From JAJECS01 sp965262745 (GTDB lineage: Bacteria > Chloroflexota > UBA11872), in the NCBI GenBank assembly GCA_965262745.1, contig OZ253558.1, positions 2,914,001 through 2,978,000 of the forward strand: DNA of 64,000 nt. The letters are read 5' to 3'. Within the stretch, counting starts at the first letter, position 1, and each line of letters opens with the position of its first letter. Below, piece by piece: positions 16,430 to 24,171 of this stretch. The notes beneath the pieces were generated by a model. That model was not told the DNA's origin, did not search any database, and was given only the letters and a program-made list of their open reading frames with translations. The position numbers and the translations under genes were made by a program.

Positions 16430-17455
16430 GATTCACAAACGAAGTGCAACACCTCATTAGGGTGTTGCCATGGAACGACGCTATTCGCACCTCACCATTG
16501 AAGACCGCTGTGCCGTGGCCCGACGCCACGCCGCCGGGGCCTCGATCCGCCAAATCGCGGCAAGTCTGGATCGCGCGCCATCGACGATTGCTCGGGAGCT
16601 GAGCCGCAATGGATCGCGCACCCAGGGCTATCAACCGCGCTACGCCGACCAGCAGGCCCGCGCGCGCCGCTGGCGCGGGCCCCGGCTCGACCGCGATCCC
16701 ACCCTGCGCCGCCAGGTCCTCACCCGCCTCCAACAGGGCTGGTCGCCCGAGCAGGTGGCCGGCCGTCTGGCCCGCGAGGCCGGCCGGCCCGTCATCTCCC
16801 ACGAATCCATCTACCGCTTCATTGACGCCCAGATCCGCCGCACGAAGGACTATGCCTGGCGTCACTATTTGCCGCGGGCCAAGTTCAAACGGGGCCGGCG
16901 GGGGCGCAAGGGCGGCAGCTCCGCCTCCTTTATCGCCCACCGTCGTCCCCTCGTCGACCGCCCAGCCCTCGCCGCGGACCGCCAGACCCCCGGCCACTGG
17001 GAGGCCGACCTCATGCTCTTCCGCACCTACGGCCAGGCCGTCCTCACCCTCCACGAACGCCACTCCCGCCTGCTCCTCGCCGTCCGGCCCCCCGGCAAAG
17101 CCGCTGCCCCCATCGCCCGCGCCTTGTCCCGGCTCCTCGCACCCTTACCGCCCCCCTGGCGCCAAACCGTCACCTTCGACAACGGCACCGAGTTCGCCCG
17201 CCACCACCAGCTGCACGCCCGCGGCATCCAGACCTTCTTCTGCGACCCCCACGCCCCCTGGCAGAAGGGCGGCATCGAGAACGCCATCGGGCGCCTGCGC
17301 CGCACCCTGCCCCGCAAGACCGATCTCGCGAGCCTCCCGGCCGCTCGGTTCACCCAGCTCGTGCAGGCCTACAACAACACGCCACGCAAGTGCCTCGGCT
17401 ACCAGACCCCCGCCGAGGTGTTTTGGGATCATCTGTTGCACTTGGAATGTGAATC
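16430..17455 (+). mobile_element. IS30-family insertion sequence
   Basis: The element is about 1.03 kb. The left inverted repeat, GATTCACAAACGAAGTGCAA, begins at 16430; the right one, read on the other strand from 17455, begins GATTCACATTCCAAGTGCAA. They match at 22 of the first 28 positions. One transposase gene fills the element. A second left-end copy lies 80 bp upstream. The right end abuts a palindromic repeat (17460-17477), in keeping with IS30 preference for palindromic targets. No clear target duplication is visible. Confidence 0.85.
16446..16468 (+). promoter_or_regulatory. Hairpin over transposase translation start
   Basis: GCAACACC (16446-16453) and GGTGTTGC (16461-16468) form a perfect 8-bp stem ending one base before the transposase ATG at 16470. 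It would cover the ribosome landing zone, and no separate Shine-Dalgarno sequence is visible. I infer that it limits transposase translation, as start-site hairpins do in other insertion sequences. Confidence 0.55.
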
Positions 17456-17480
17456 CACCTTCCCGCTTTCGCGGGAATGA
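16470..17480 (+). CDS. IS30-family transposase
   Basis: A 336-residue DDE transposase. The N-terminal helix-turn-helix (SHLTIEDRCAVARRHAAG, IRQIAASLDRAPSTIARELSRNG) binds the inverted repeats. The catalytic core has GHWEADLM (first Asp), TFDNGTEF (second Asp) and DPHAPWQKGGIENAIGRLRR (Glu). No frame disruption is seen, so it may be active. The last eight codons lie beyond the right inverted repeat and are read from the flanking palindromic repeat (ending FPLSRE), so the native C-terminus probably differs between insertions. Confidence 0.95.
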   Translation: MERRYSHLTIEDRCAVARRHAAGASIRQIAASLDRAPSTIARELSRNGSRTQGYQPRYADQQARARRWRGPRLDRDPTLRRQVLTRLQQGWSPEQVAGRLAREAGRPVISHESIYRFIDAQIRRTKDYAWRHYLPRAKFKRGRRGRKGGSSASFIAHRRPLVDRPALAADRQTPGHWEADLMLFRTYGQAVLTLHERHSRLLLAVRPPGKAAAPIARALSRLLAPLPPPWRQTVTFDNGTEFARHHQLHARGIQTFFCDPHAPWQKGGIENAIGRLRRTLPRKTDLASLPAARFTQLVQAYNNTPRKCLGYQTPAEVFWDHLLHLECESTFPLSRE

Positions 17481-17505
17481 CGACGGGAGTGCCGGAATGA
17501 CGGAG
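17460..17505. repeat. Palindromic repeat, copy 3, at IS30 right end
   Basis: TTCCCGC-tttc-GCGGGAA at 17460-17477 is followed by TGACG and a degenerate GGAATGACGG at 17496-17505. This is the same layout as the copy at 1100-1145. The outer GA of the left arm is replaced by IS30-flanking sequence. It overlaps the 3' end of the transposase frame. Confidence 0.75.
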
Positions 17506-17518
17506 GGGGCGTTTCGCG

Positions 17519-18274
17519 CTATCCGGCCTTGGAGACCTTCAGCACGTGGGCGCGCGCTTCACGCACGCTGGCTTCCACCTCCTCGGGCGGCAGGCTGTCC
17601 GTGCCTTGCCAGCTGAAGGTGAACATGCCGTAGTAGTTGCGCTCTTCGAACAGGTCGAACATGGCGCCCAGCGCGTCCGAGTTTCCCGCGTCTGCCGCGT
17701 GGGTGAGGTGCACGTGGCCCAGGCGGGTACCGGCGGCGTCGGCCAGCGCCTCGAACGTGAGCCCGTCGCGCGCAGCCTGCGCGGGGTCCAGGCTGAGCTG
17801 GACGCGGGGATGCCCAACGTCGTCGAGGAACGAGGCCACCTCCTCGGCCGTGTCCATCCAGGTATCGGCTTGGTGGATCAGGCAGACGGTCACGCCGGCT
17901 TCTTGGGCCGTGCGGCCGTAGGCGCGCACGTCGTCTGCGGCCTCGCGGCGGTCATAGTCGCGATGCGGCGCCGCGGCAATGACCACGCGCGCGCCCAGCT
18001 CACCGGCGAAGCTGATGCGCTGGCGCATGGCGTCGCCGGACGTGGCATAGGCCGTCAGCGACGAGGCGCGCAGCCCGCGGGCGGTCAGGACCGCCTGCAC
18101 GTCAGCCGCGCTCTCGGCCGCGGGGTCCACGTGGGCCAGCACCGTCGGCGCCGCCCAAAGATCCACGTGCTCGATGCCGGTCGCCTTGACGCCGTCCAAG
18201 GCGCGATCCAGCGGCTGGGCGCGGAACAAGAGCGTCGAGCACGCGAGCCGGGTGGAAATGTCGTAGACGAACAC
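17519..18274 (-). CDS. Sugar phosphate isomerase/epimerase-like TIM barrel
   Basis: A 251-residue member of the xylose-isomerase-like TIM-barrel group (AP endonuclease family 2). It opens ISTRLACSTLLFRAQPLDRALDGVKATGIEHVDLW and has VCLIHQADTWMDTAEEVASFL, VQLSLDPAQAARDG and LGHVHLTHAAD. The usual central Glu metal ligand is not obvious (position occupied by HQADTW), so the metal site may be altered. Its substrate is unknown. The start is uncertain: GTG at 18274, with GGGA upstream, or TTG at 18307. The next gene upstream, 70 bases away, is an XRE-MBL fusion. Confidence 0.72.
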   Translation of the reverse strand: MFVYDISTRLACSTLLFRAQPLDRALDGVKATGIEHVDLWAAPTVLAHVDPAAESAADVQAVLTARGLRASSLTAYATSGDAMRQRISFAGELGARVVIAAAPHRDYDRREAADDVRAYGRTAQEAGVTVCLIHQADTWMDTAEEVASFLDDVGHPRVQLSLDPAQAARDGLTFEALADAAGTRLGHVHLTHAADAGNSDALGAMFDLFEERNYYGMFTFSWQGTDSLPPEEVEASVREARAHVLKVSKAG

Positions 18275-18343
18275 TGAATCCCGTTGCGAGGCACGCCGCA
18301 GCGGCAAGCTCCGCCCTATTGTCGCGCATCCGCCCAGATTGGC

Positions 18344-19213
18344 CTACACGCCCGGCCCTGCCGCCAAGAACGGGTTGTGCCGCTTTTCCTCGCCCGCGGT
18401 CGTGGGCGGTCCGTGCCCTGGAAAGAACTTGGTGTCGTCCCCACGGGTCAGCAGCTTGCTGCGGATGGCGGCGAGCTGGCCGGCATATTCGAGGTTTCCC
18501 GTCCGCGTGCCGCCGATCGACCCCGCGAACACCGTGTCGCCGACCAGCACCCCGTCGCGCAGCGCATAGGCCGTGTGGCCGGGTGCGTGGCCGGGCGTCT
18601 CCAGTGCTTCCAGGGCAAAGGGTCCCACCGTGAACGGTCCGTCGCCGGTCAGCACGTGCAAGTGCTCGGTGCCGACGCCCTCCACGAAGGGCCGCGCGCC
18701 CTCGTGCACCCATACTGGCGCCGGCGTCTGCGCGTAGACCGCCGCCAGCGCGTCGATGTGGTCGGGATCGCCATGCGTGATCAGGTATGCCGCCACGCGC
18801 CAGCCAGCATTGCGGACCGTTTCGAGCACCGTGTCTGGCAGCGCCCCCGGGTCCACCACCAGCGCCTGGCCGGTCGCTGGATCACCGACGATATACATCG
18901 TCACGCGCATCGGTGGGTGCGGAATCATGCGCACCTGGAGGCCGCCGGCAAGTGCCGCTGGCTGCGGCCGCGGGCGCCAAGCGTCCACGGCGACGTCCCA
19001 GAGACTCGGCGCGTCGAGTTCCAACGCGGCTGCAAGGCCGTCGCTCTCGGCGCGCGTCGGCTGGCGCTCGTAGTCCTCCATGCTGCGCACGACCGCCTCG
19101 TCGAGGCCCGCGCGGCGCGCCGCCTCGCCCGGCTCCAGTCCCAGCCCCCGGCGAGCCTTGCCGATGACGTCGCCAAACTCGTCCTCCAGCGGCGCCGTCC
19201 CAGCTTCGCTCAT
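18344..19213 (-). CDS. XRE-like HTH fused to MBL-fold hydrolase
   Basis: A 289-residue two-domain protein. Residues from about 12 to 75 look like a Cro/C1 helix-turn-helix (IGKARRGLGLEPGEAARRAG, VVRSMEDYERQPTRAE). The rest is a metallo-beta-lactamase fold of glyoxalase II type: VVDPGALPDTVLE, THGDPDHIDAL, TPGHAPGHTAYAL, GDTVFAGSIG and FFPGHGPPTT. The usual HxHxDH motif reads HGDPDH, with Asp in the second ligand position. The ATG at 19213 overlaps the stop of the VOC gene by four bases (ATGA), so the two are translationally coupled. It may sense or process a thioester or reactive aldehyde adduct; that is inference. Confidence 0.78.
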   Translation of the reverse strand: MSEAGTAPLEDEFGDVIGKARRGLGLEPGEAARRAGLDEAVVRSMEDYERQPTRAESDGLAAALELDAPSLWDVAVDAWRPRPQPAALAGGLQVRMIPHPPMRVTMYIVGDPATGQALVVDPGALPDTVLETVRNAGWRVAAYLITHGDPDHIDALAAVYAQTPAPVWVHEGARPFVEGVGTEHLHVLTGDGPFTVGPFALEALETPGHAPGHTAYALRDGVLVGDTVFAGSIGGTRTGNLEYAGQLAAIRSKLLTRGDDTKFFPGHGPPTTAGEEKRHNPFLAAGPGV

Positions 19214-19593
19214 TCCTCGCGCTCCAGCAGCTCGATCTCGTACCCGTCCGGATCGTCGATGAAGGCCATCTTCCGGCCAACCGGGAATTTTTCCCGCCAG
19301 CCGTCCGGCCAGATCTCGATCCCGCGTCGCTCCAGGTCGTCGCAACACGCGATTAGGTCTGGCACGGCGATGGCGAAATGCATCAGGTCCTCGGGCACGC
19401 GCACCTCGTAGTCCTCGGACCAGGTGAACTCGATCGTATGCGCGTTGCCTGGCAACTCGAGGTGCGCGATGTGGTTGCCGGCGGGTGAGCGATCCGTACG
19501 ACTGACAACCTTGAACCCCAGATAGTCCTCGTAGAACCGGATCGAGCGGTCAAGGTCGCTGACGCGGATCCGCGTATGCAGTAGTTGAGCCAT
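19210..19593 (-). CDS. VOC family protein (lactoylglutathione-lyase-like)
   Basis: A 127-residue glyoxalase I-like protein: LLHTRIRVSDLDRSIRFYED, LGFKVVSRTD, HIAHLELPGN, HTIEFTW, LMHFAIAVPDL and MAFIDDPDGYEIELLE. Ligand residues His (HTRI), Glu (LEL), His (MHFA) and Glu (ELLE) are in the GloA positions. A GAGGAGG eight bases upstream fixes ATG at 19593. Together with the coupled MBL hydrolase downstream it looks like a two-step glyoxalase I/II pair for methylglyoxal-type aldehydes; the thiol cofactor is unknown. Confidence 0.85.
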   Translation of the reverse strand: MAQLLHTRIRVSDLDRSIRFYEDYLGFKVVSRTDRSPAGNHIAHLELPGNAHTIEFTWSEDYEVRVPEDLMHFAIAVPDLIACCDDLERRGIEIWPDGWREKFPVGRKMAFIDDPDGYEIELLEREE

Positions 19594-19629
19594 CAGTCGG
19601 GCCTCCTCACGCGGTGCCGCCACATAGTC

Positions 19630-20388
19630 TCACGCCCCACCTGCCGACGCGCTCGGCGCCTGGTCCGGCGGATCCTCGGCCTTGTCGCGCCCGCCCGCCG
19701 AACGGGCCCATGCCGGCAGCACCGCCCGCCCGCGCAGACGCGCCACCAACACATAGAGCGCCGGACCCGCGAGGAACGCGAGCCAGGGTACGACGTGCTC
19801 GATCACAAAATTTGGCGCCAGGCGTTCGTGCAGCGCCGGGTCGTCGATGATCAGAACGAGGGCGATGCGGAAGATCAGCGCGCTGCCCAGGTAGATAATG
19901 AGCGGCAGCCGCTCGGTCGCCAGCGCGATCAGTCCCGAGCCCACGAACAGCAGCGGGATCGATAGCGCCAGCCCGATCACCAGCAGCAGGATGTTTCCGT
20001 GCGCTGCCCCCGCTACGGTCAGCACGTTGTCCAGGCTCATCACCACGTCCGCCAGGATGATCAGCCGCAGCGCTTGGGCAAAGGTCGTCGCCGCATCGTG
20101 GTGCTCCTCGTCGTCGTGGGGAGTGAGCAGGCGCCAGCCCACCCAGAACAGCGCCAGCCCGCCGACCAACGAGATCACCGGCACCTGCAGCAACAGCGTC
20201 GCGACGGACGCGAACGCGATTCGCAGCACCACTGCGCCGCCCGCCCCGAACAGAATGGCCAGTCGCCGCTGCCGCCCGTGCAGCCGGCTCGCCACCACCC
20301 CAATCACCACGGCGTTGTCGCCGCTCAGGATTAGGTCGAACAGAATGATCTGTCCCAGACCCGCCGCGAACTCCGTCTGCGTCTCCAC
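19630..20388 (-). CDS. TerC family integral membrane protein
   Basis: A 252-residue membrane protein of the TerC/YjbE group with seven or more helices. Conserved elements are LFDLILSGDNAVVIGVVA, with the acidic DN pair in the membrane, and the repeat LADVVMSLDNVLTVAGAA. TerC-type proteins have been linked to manganese export and metalation of exported enzymes. The C-terminal tail is Ala/Asp-rich and cytoplasmic. It is 36 bases upstream of the VOC gene and probably in the same transcript. Confidence 0.88.
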   Translation of the reverse strand: METQTEFAAGLGQIILFDLILSGDNAVVIGVVASRLHGRQRRLAILFGAGGAVVLRIAFASVATLLLQVPVISLVGGLALFWVGWRLLTPHDDEEHHDAATTFAQALRLIILADVVMSLDNVLTVAGAAHGNILLLVIGLALSIPLLFVGSGLIALATERLPLIIYLGSALIFRIALVLIIDDPALHERLAPNFVIEHVVPWLAFLAGPALYVLVARLRGRAVLPAWARSAGGRDKAEDPPDQAPSASAGGA

Positions 20389-20585
20389 CCGGACTCCTGC
20401 CCCTGGATATCCGCCGCCGCAAGCGCGCGGCCGACGCTAGCCTACCTGCCTGCGCGCACTTCGCCGCCGAACGCGTCAATGGACGAATCGTCGTCCAACT
20501 TCGGCGCACGCGTGAAAAACCCTACCGTCGGCGCCTGCAGGGTGCGCGTTAGAATGCCCGATAGGCGTGGCGCACTGGTGGGCAC

Positions 20586-21005
20586 ATGCAACGGTCAACG
20601 ATTCGACGCGTCGGACGACTGCTGGTTCTTCCGCTCTGGCTCCCCTTGGCGATTCTGGTGGTCACAGCCATCCGCTTCGCCACCCTGTCGCCGGTTGACG
20701 GAGCGAGTGGCATGCCGAACGCGGCCGTGATGATTGCGCTTATGGTCCTCTTTGCCTGGATCGCCGCGATCCCGCTGACCCTGGCGGTGGCCTTTCTGCA
20801 TCGGCGCGTCCGCGTGGTGGCCTACGTGTGCGGCGCCGTGCTGGTGCCGCTGACGGTCTACGGCGCAGTGATTGGCGGGATGTTCGGGCCGGTGGGCGTC
20901 GTGCTCTACCCGCTCGTCCTCTCGCTCCCGGCCTGGATCGCTCTGGGCATCACGACCTTCATTCAGCGCAACCGCTCCGACATGCGCCTGGCGGAGAGCG
21001 CCTAG
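20586..21005 (+). CDS. Hypothetical four-helix membrane protein
   Basis: A 139-residue hydrophobic protein with about four helices (LLVLPLWLPLAILVVTAI, NAAVMIALMVLFAWIAAIP, VAYVCGAVLVPLTVYGAV, GVVLYPLVLSLPAWIALGI) and a short charged C-terminus. I do not recognise a family. The ATG at 20586 is the first of the frame. The preceding 198 bases, between it and divergent terC, must hold both promoters. No operon partner is evident. Confidence 0.6.
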   Translation: MQRSTIRRVGRLLVLPLWLPLAILVVTAIRFATLSPVDGASGMPNAAVMIALMVLFAWIAAIPLTLAVAFLHRRVRVVAYVCGAVLVPLTVYGAVIGGMFGPVGVVLYPLVLSLPAWIALGITTFIQRNRSDMRLAESA

Positions 21006-21139
21006 CAGCTCCGACCGGGCCTTCTACGCCGACGTTCGCCGTGTCACCAGCGCCCGTCGATACGCGCGTCAGAATTAGGTGCCGGTGATATGATCCCGCG
21101 AGGTTCGCTCAAGCAGCGCCCGCGCCAGAGGGCAGGCGA

Positions 21140-21379
21140 GTGACGCGCATAGCTGCGGCGCATAACGGCGTCGTTCTTGAAGACGCATCCGCGTATAAGC
21201 GGAAGCTGCGCCGTCGCATTCGCCGGTTCGAGAAGCGCTACGAGATGCCCACAGCAACCATGAAAGCGCGCCTGGACGACCGCACGCTCACCGAGACCGC
21301 CGAGATCTCTGCATGGCTCTACGACGACACGGCGCTCGCGATGCTCGAAGGCCGCGAGGAGATAAGCACGGCTGGCTAG
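21140..21379 (+). CDS. Putative antitoxin of TumE-like pair
   Basis: A 79-residue protein with a basic helix KLRRRIRRFEKRYEMPTATM and an acidic end ETAEISAWLYDDTALAMLEG. The pattern of a K/R-rich helix, then FEKRYxM, then an E-rich segment is that of small antitoxins encoded just before TumE/DUF6516 toxins. It starts with GTG at 21140 and overlaps the next frame by up to 67 bases. The pairing, rather than any single motif, supports the call. Confidence 0.5.
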   Translation: MTRIAAAHNGVVLEDASAYKRKLRRRIRRFEKRYEMPTATMKARLDDRTLTETAEISAWLYDDTALAMLEGREEISTAG

Positions 21380-21819
21380 CGTTCGACCGGTACATCGACA
21401 TCCATCGGGCGAATCTGGAGGATCGGCCGTTCGTCCTTGCCGACGAGACGCGATTCGCGCAGTTTGAGGGCCGATCCGGGCCCGTCGTGGAGTGTGCCGG
21501 GGCGATCCACTGCACGCTGGGCGTGACGGTGCTGGTCCGGAAGCTGTTGCGCACGCGCTCGGTCCGGGGACGTCTCGAAGCGTTCACCGTCAAATACAGC
21601 TATCAGGTGCGCCAGCAGCAGGGGGCCCGGGTGCACGAACTCCTGCGCTATGACAACGGTCACCCCGGAGCGCCTGAGGAGTACCACCGCCACGAGTACG
21701 ACCGACAGACTGGGATGGCTGCGCTGCGGGTGATGTCGCGCCAAGAGTTTCCAACCCTTGCCGAGTGCATTGATGAAGTCGCCGACCTGGTCGGCTTCGT
21801 CGGTGAATGCGGAGCGTAG
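21313..21819 (+). CDS. TumE-like toxin
   Basis: The protein contains FTVKYSYQVRQQQGARVHEL, then LRYDNGHPGAPEEYHRHEYDR, then FPTLAECIDEVADLV. This matches TumE-type toxins: a beta strand with YxY, an RYDN motif and a His-rich strand. The N-terminus is uncertain. An ATG at 21313 overlaps the antitoxin gene by 67 bases, and recognisable sequence starts only around HGWLAFDRYIDIHR (about 21370). The molecular target of this family is not settled. Confidence 0.55.
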   Translation: MALRRHGARDARRPRGDKHGWLAFDRYIDIHRANLEDRPFVLADETRFAQFEGRSGPVVECAGAIHCTLGVTVLVRKLLRTRSVRGRLEAFTVKYSYQVRQQQGARVHELLRYDNGHPGAPEEYHRHEYDRQTGMAALRVMSRQEFPTLAECIDEVADLVGFVGECGA

Positions 21820-21823
21820 CTGG

Positions 21824-22555
21824 CTAGGCTTGCTGTCGCAGCGCTCGGATCTCAGTCGCGCCGAGCGAGCGATTAGCGCCCGGGGCTAGGTCGCCCAGCG
21901 CCACCGGGCCGAGGCGCACGCGCCGCAAGCGCGTGACCCGCATCCCCACGGCCTCGAACATGCGCCGCACTTGCCGCTTGCGGCCCTCGGTGAGCACCAA
22001 CTGCCAGTCGTTGTTCACTCGCCGGGCGCGCACGGCGCGGGCTGGGCGCCGGTCGCCGATATCGATGCCTTCGGTGAGCCGTCGGGCCAGATCGGCCGGC
22101 TCGGGTCCGCGGACCGTCACCACGTATTCGCGCTCGTGGCCAAAGCGTGGGTGCATGAGCCGGAACGCCAGCTCGCCGTCGTTGGTCAACAGCACCAGCC
22201 CCTCCGAGGCGAAATCGAGCCGACCGACCGGGAACAGACGCTCTCGCCGCAACGATGCGGGCAGTAGACGCAGGACCGTTGGGCGGCCGTGGGGATCGTG
22301 GGTGGTAGTGAGCACCCGGGGCGGCTTGTGGATCACGATGACCGTGCTCGGTCGCTCGGCCGGCCGGACGCGCTGGCCGTCCAGCCGGACTTCCTGCACC
22401 TCTGGATCGACCCGTACGCCAAGCGTCGTCACGACCTGGCCGTCAATGGCCACGCGTCCGTCGCGGATGGCCTGCTCCATAGTCCGGCGCGACCCCCGTC
22501 CCGCTCGCGCCAGAAATACCTGAAGCCTCAGACCGCGCGCCTCCGACTGGATCAT
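21824..22555 (-). CDS. RsuA/RluB-type pseudouridine synthase
   Basis: A 243-residue enzyme that isomerises uridine to pseudouridine in rRNA. It has an N-terminal S4 RNA-binding domain (LRLQVFLARAGRGSRRTMEQAIRDGRVAIDG) and a catalytic domain with VGRLDFASEGLVLLTNDG carrying the catalytic Asp. Further on are HPRFGHEREYVVTV and EGRKRQVRRMFEAVG. The pattern fits the RsuA/RluB/E/F subfamily; which uridine is modified cannot be told. ATG at 22555 overlaps the stop of the upstream Nudix gene by four bases. Confidence 0.92.
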   Translation of the reverse strand: MIQSEARGLRLQVFLARAGRGSRRTMEQAIRDGRVAIDGQVVTTLGVRVDPEVQEVRLDGQRVRPAERPSTVIVIHKPPRVLTTTHDPHGRPTVLRLLPASLRRERLFPVGRLDFASEGLVLLTNDGELAFRLMHPRFGHEREYVVTVRGPEPADLARRLTEGIDIGDRRPARAVRARRVNNDWQLVLTEGRKRQVRRMFEAVGMRVTRLRRVRLGPVALGDLAPGANRSLGATEIRALRQQA

Positions 22556-23298
22556 CGCGCGGCTCGAACGTGGGGTTGCGAGTGGCTGGCGCCGTCGGGC
22601 CCCGTGTCATGCGCCGTGTCGATGCCTAGCGGTGACCAGGATTGGCCGGCCAGGATGCCCAGCGTGATCTCGCACACCTGCTGGATGTAGGGCTCCTCGC
22701 CCGGAATCAGCTGGTCCGCGGCGGCGTAGCCTGCATCCACCCCGTGCGCGCCGGACCGACGTATCCGCGCCGGAATGCGCTGCGCCTCACCGGTCGCGAG
22801 ACGCCACAGAGCGTCGGGCGCGACCGCGAGCAACGCCCCCACTTCGGGAAAGGGAGGCCTCAAGTCGAGCAAGTTGTACGGGCAGCGCCAGAGCCATAGC
22901 TCCTGGACTTCGAGATCGATCAATCCGCTTGGGAGCCGGCCCCCGCTTTGCCGCTTGCCCAACGCCAGGACCTCGCCGGCGCCTGGGCGCCGGCCCAACT
23001 CCTCCTCGGCCTCGCGCCACCGATCGGCGTCGCCCACGCGCAGGTGCCCGGCTGAGCTCGCATCGAGCCGGTCGGGCCATGACGCCTTGAATGGCCCGCG
23101 CTGCTGCAACACCAGCGCCGGTCCCGCGTCGCCCGCTGCCGGCAGCAGCGCCCATACGCTGCGCGTGCGATGCCAGTCGCCGTCCGCGTGGATCGCGGCG
23201 CGCGTCTTGACGACGCCGGTTGGCGTGCCATCCGCGTGCATCACGGCCAGCCGCTCGTCGTCGTCCTCGCACGTCTGGCGTCCGCGATCAGGCGTCAT
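22552..23298 (-). CDS. Nudix hydrolase with shortened Nudix box
   Basis: A 248-residue protein of the isopentenyl-diphosphate-isomerase-like Nudix group: VMHADGTPTGVVKTRAAIH, LVLQQRGPFKASWPDRLDAS and then AGHLRVGDADRWREAEEELG. The canonical box is GX5EX7REUXEEXGU. Here the first Glu is Asp and the seven-residue spacer is four, while REAEEELG is intact. The activity may therefore be altered. It overlaps the pseudouridine synthase gene by four bases. The ATG at 23298 lies 90 bases from the divergent isomerase gene. The longer open frame to 23979 is antisense and is rejected. Confidence 0.78.
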   Translation of the reverse strand: MTPDRGRQTCEDDDERLAVMHADGTPTGVVKTRAAIHADGDWHRTRSVWALLPAAGDAGPALVLQQRGPFKASWPDRLDASSAGHLRVGDADRWREAEEELGRRPGAGEVLALGKRQSGGRLPSGLIDLEVQELWLWRCPYNLLDLRPPFPEVGALLAVAPDALWRLATGEAQRIPARIRRSGAHGVDAGYAAADQLIPGEEPYIQQVCEITLGILAGQSWSPLGIDTAHDTGPDGASHSQPHVRAAR

Positions 23299-23388
23299 GC
23301 TGCAACTCCGACGGCAATGGCTTGGGGCTCGTGGCACTCTAGCGTCTGCGAGCCCGAGGCGTCCCTCGTGTCGTGAGGTGGTTGTGGC

Positions 23389-24171
23389 ATGCGGCTTGGA
23401 TGTTGTGCATCGTTGGACGTCCTGGAGGCGGTGCGGCAGGCCGGCTTTGCCTACGTCGAGCCGCGTGTCGTCGATCTGGCGCCCGACGATGACGAGGCGG
23501 TCTACGCGCCAATCCGCCGCCGCATTCAGGATGCGGGCCTTCCGGCGGAGGCCTTCAATGTGTTTGTTCCGCCGCACCACCCGGTTGTGGGGCCGGGACG
23601 CGATCTGCCCGCGCTGCGCGCCTACCTGGACACCGCCATGGGTCGCATGGCCGAGCTGGGGGCTCGTCTCGTCGTTTTCGGCAGCGGTCCGGCACGGGCG
23701 ACGCCGCCGGGATATGACCGGCACCGGGTGCCCGGCCAGATTCTCGACTTCCTGGCGCTGGCTGCGGAGGCCGCCGCGCCCTACGACCTTGATATCGTGA
23801 TCGAGCCGCTCTGGCGTGAGAAATGCGACACCATCAACACGGTTCTCGAGGCTGCCGTGGTCGCCCGGCAAACAGAAATCCCCCGCGTGGCGGCGCTGGC
23901 CGATTGGTGGCACATGCGGCATGAGCGGGAGCCCCTCACCAACTTGGCCGAGGCGCGCGACCGCCTGCGCCACGTTCACGTGCCGGTGCCGCCGCTTCCC
24001 AGCTCCACGCCCCAGTCCACCGACGCCGGTCTGCCCGACTTTCTGCGGGCGCTAACCGCCATGGACTACAGCGGGCGCGTCAGCATTGAAGACAACGGAA
24101 GACGGTTCGACAGCTTTGAGCGGCAGGCGCCACAGGCGCTGGCCTACCTGCGCACGCACCTCCGACGTTGA
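23389..24171 (+). CDS. Sugar phosphate isomerase/epimerase (TIM barrel)
   Basis: A 260-residue xylose-isomerase-like TIM barrel. It begins MRLGCCASLDVLEAVRQAGFAYVEPRVVDL and has LVVFGSGPARATPPGY, IVIEPLWREKCDTINTV with the metal-ligand Glu, ALADWWHMRHE, LRHVHVPVP and RVSIEDNGR. It probably isomerises or epimerises a keto-sugar or hydroxy-aldehyde. It overlaps the downstream hydrolase by four bases (TTGA), which implies a joint carbohydrate-related pathway. Confidence 0.85.
   Translation: MRLGCCASLDVLEAVRQAGFAYVEPRVVDLAPDDDEAVYAPIRRRIQDAGLPAEAFNVFVPPHHPVVGPGRDLPALRAYLDTAMGRMAELGARLVVFGSGPARATPPGYDRHRVPGQILDFLALAAEAAAPYDLDIVIEPLWREKCDTINTVLEAAVVARQTEIPRVAALADWWHMRHEREPLTNLAEARDRLRHVHVPVPPLPSSTPQSTDAGLPDFLRALTAMDYSGRVSIEDNGRRFDSFERQAPQALAYLRTHLRR

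Noticed and set aside
16296..17063. Minus-strand extension of the DUF503 frame through the IS30 transposase
   Set aside because: DUF503 homology begins at 16295; upstream residues are antisense to the transposase.
23299..23979. N-terminal 227-codon extension of the Nudix frame
   Set aside because: It is antisense to the TIM-barrel isomerase and is not part of any Nudix protein.
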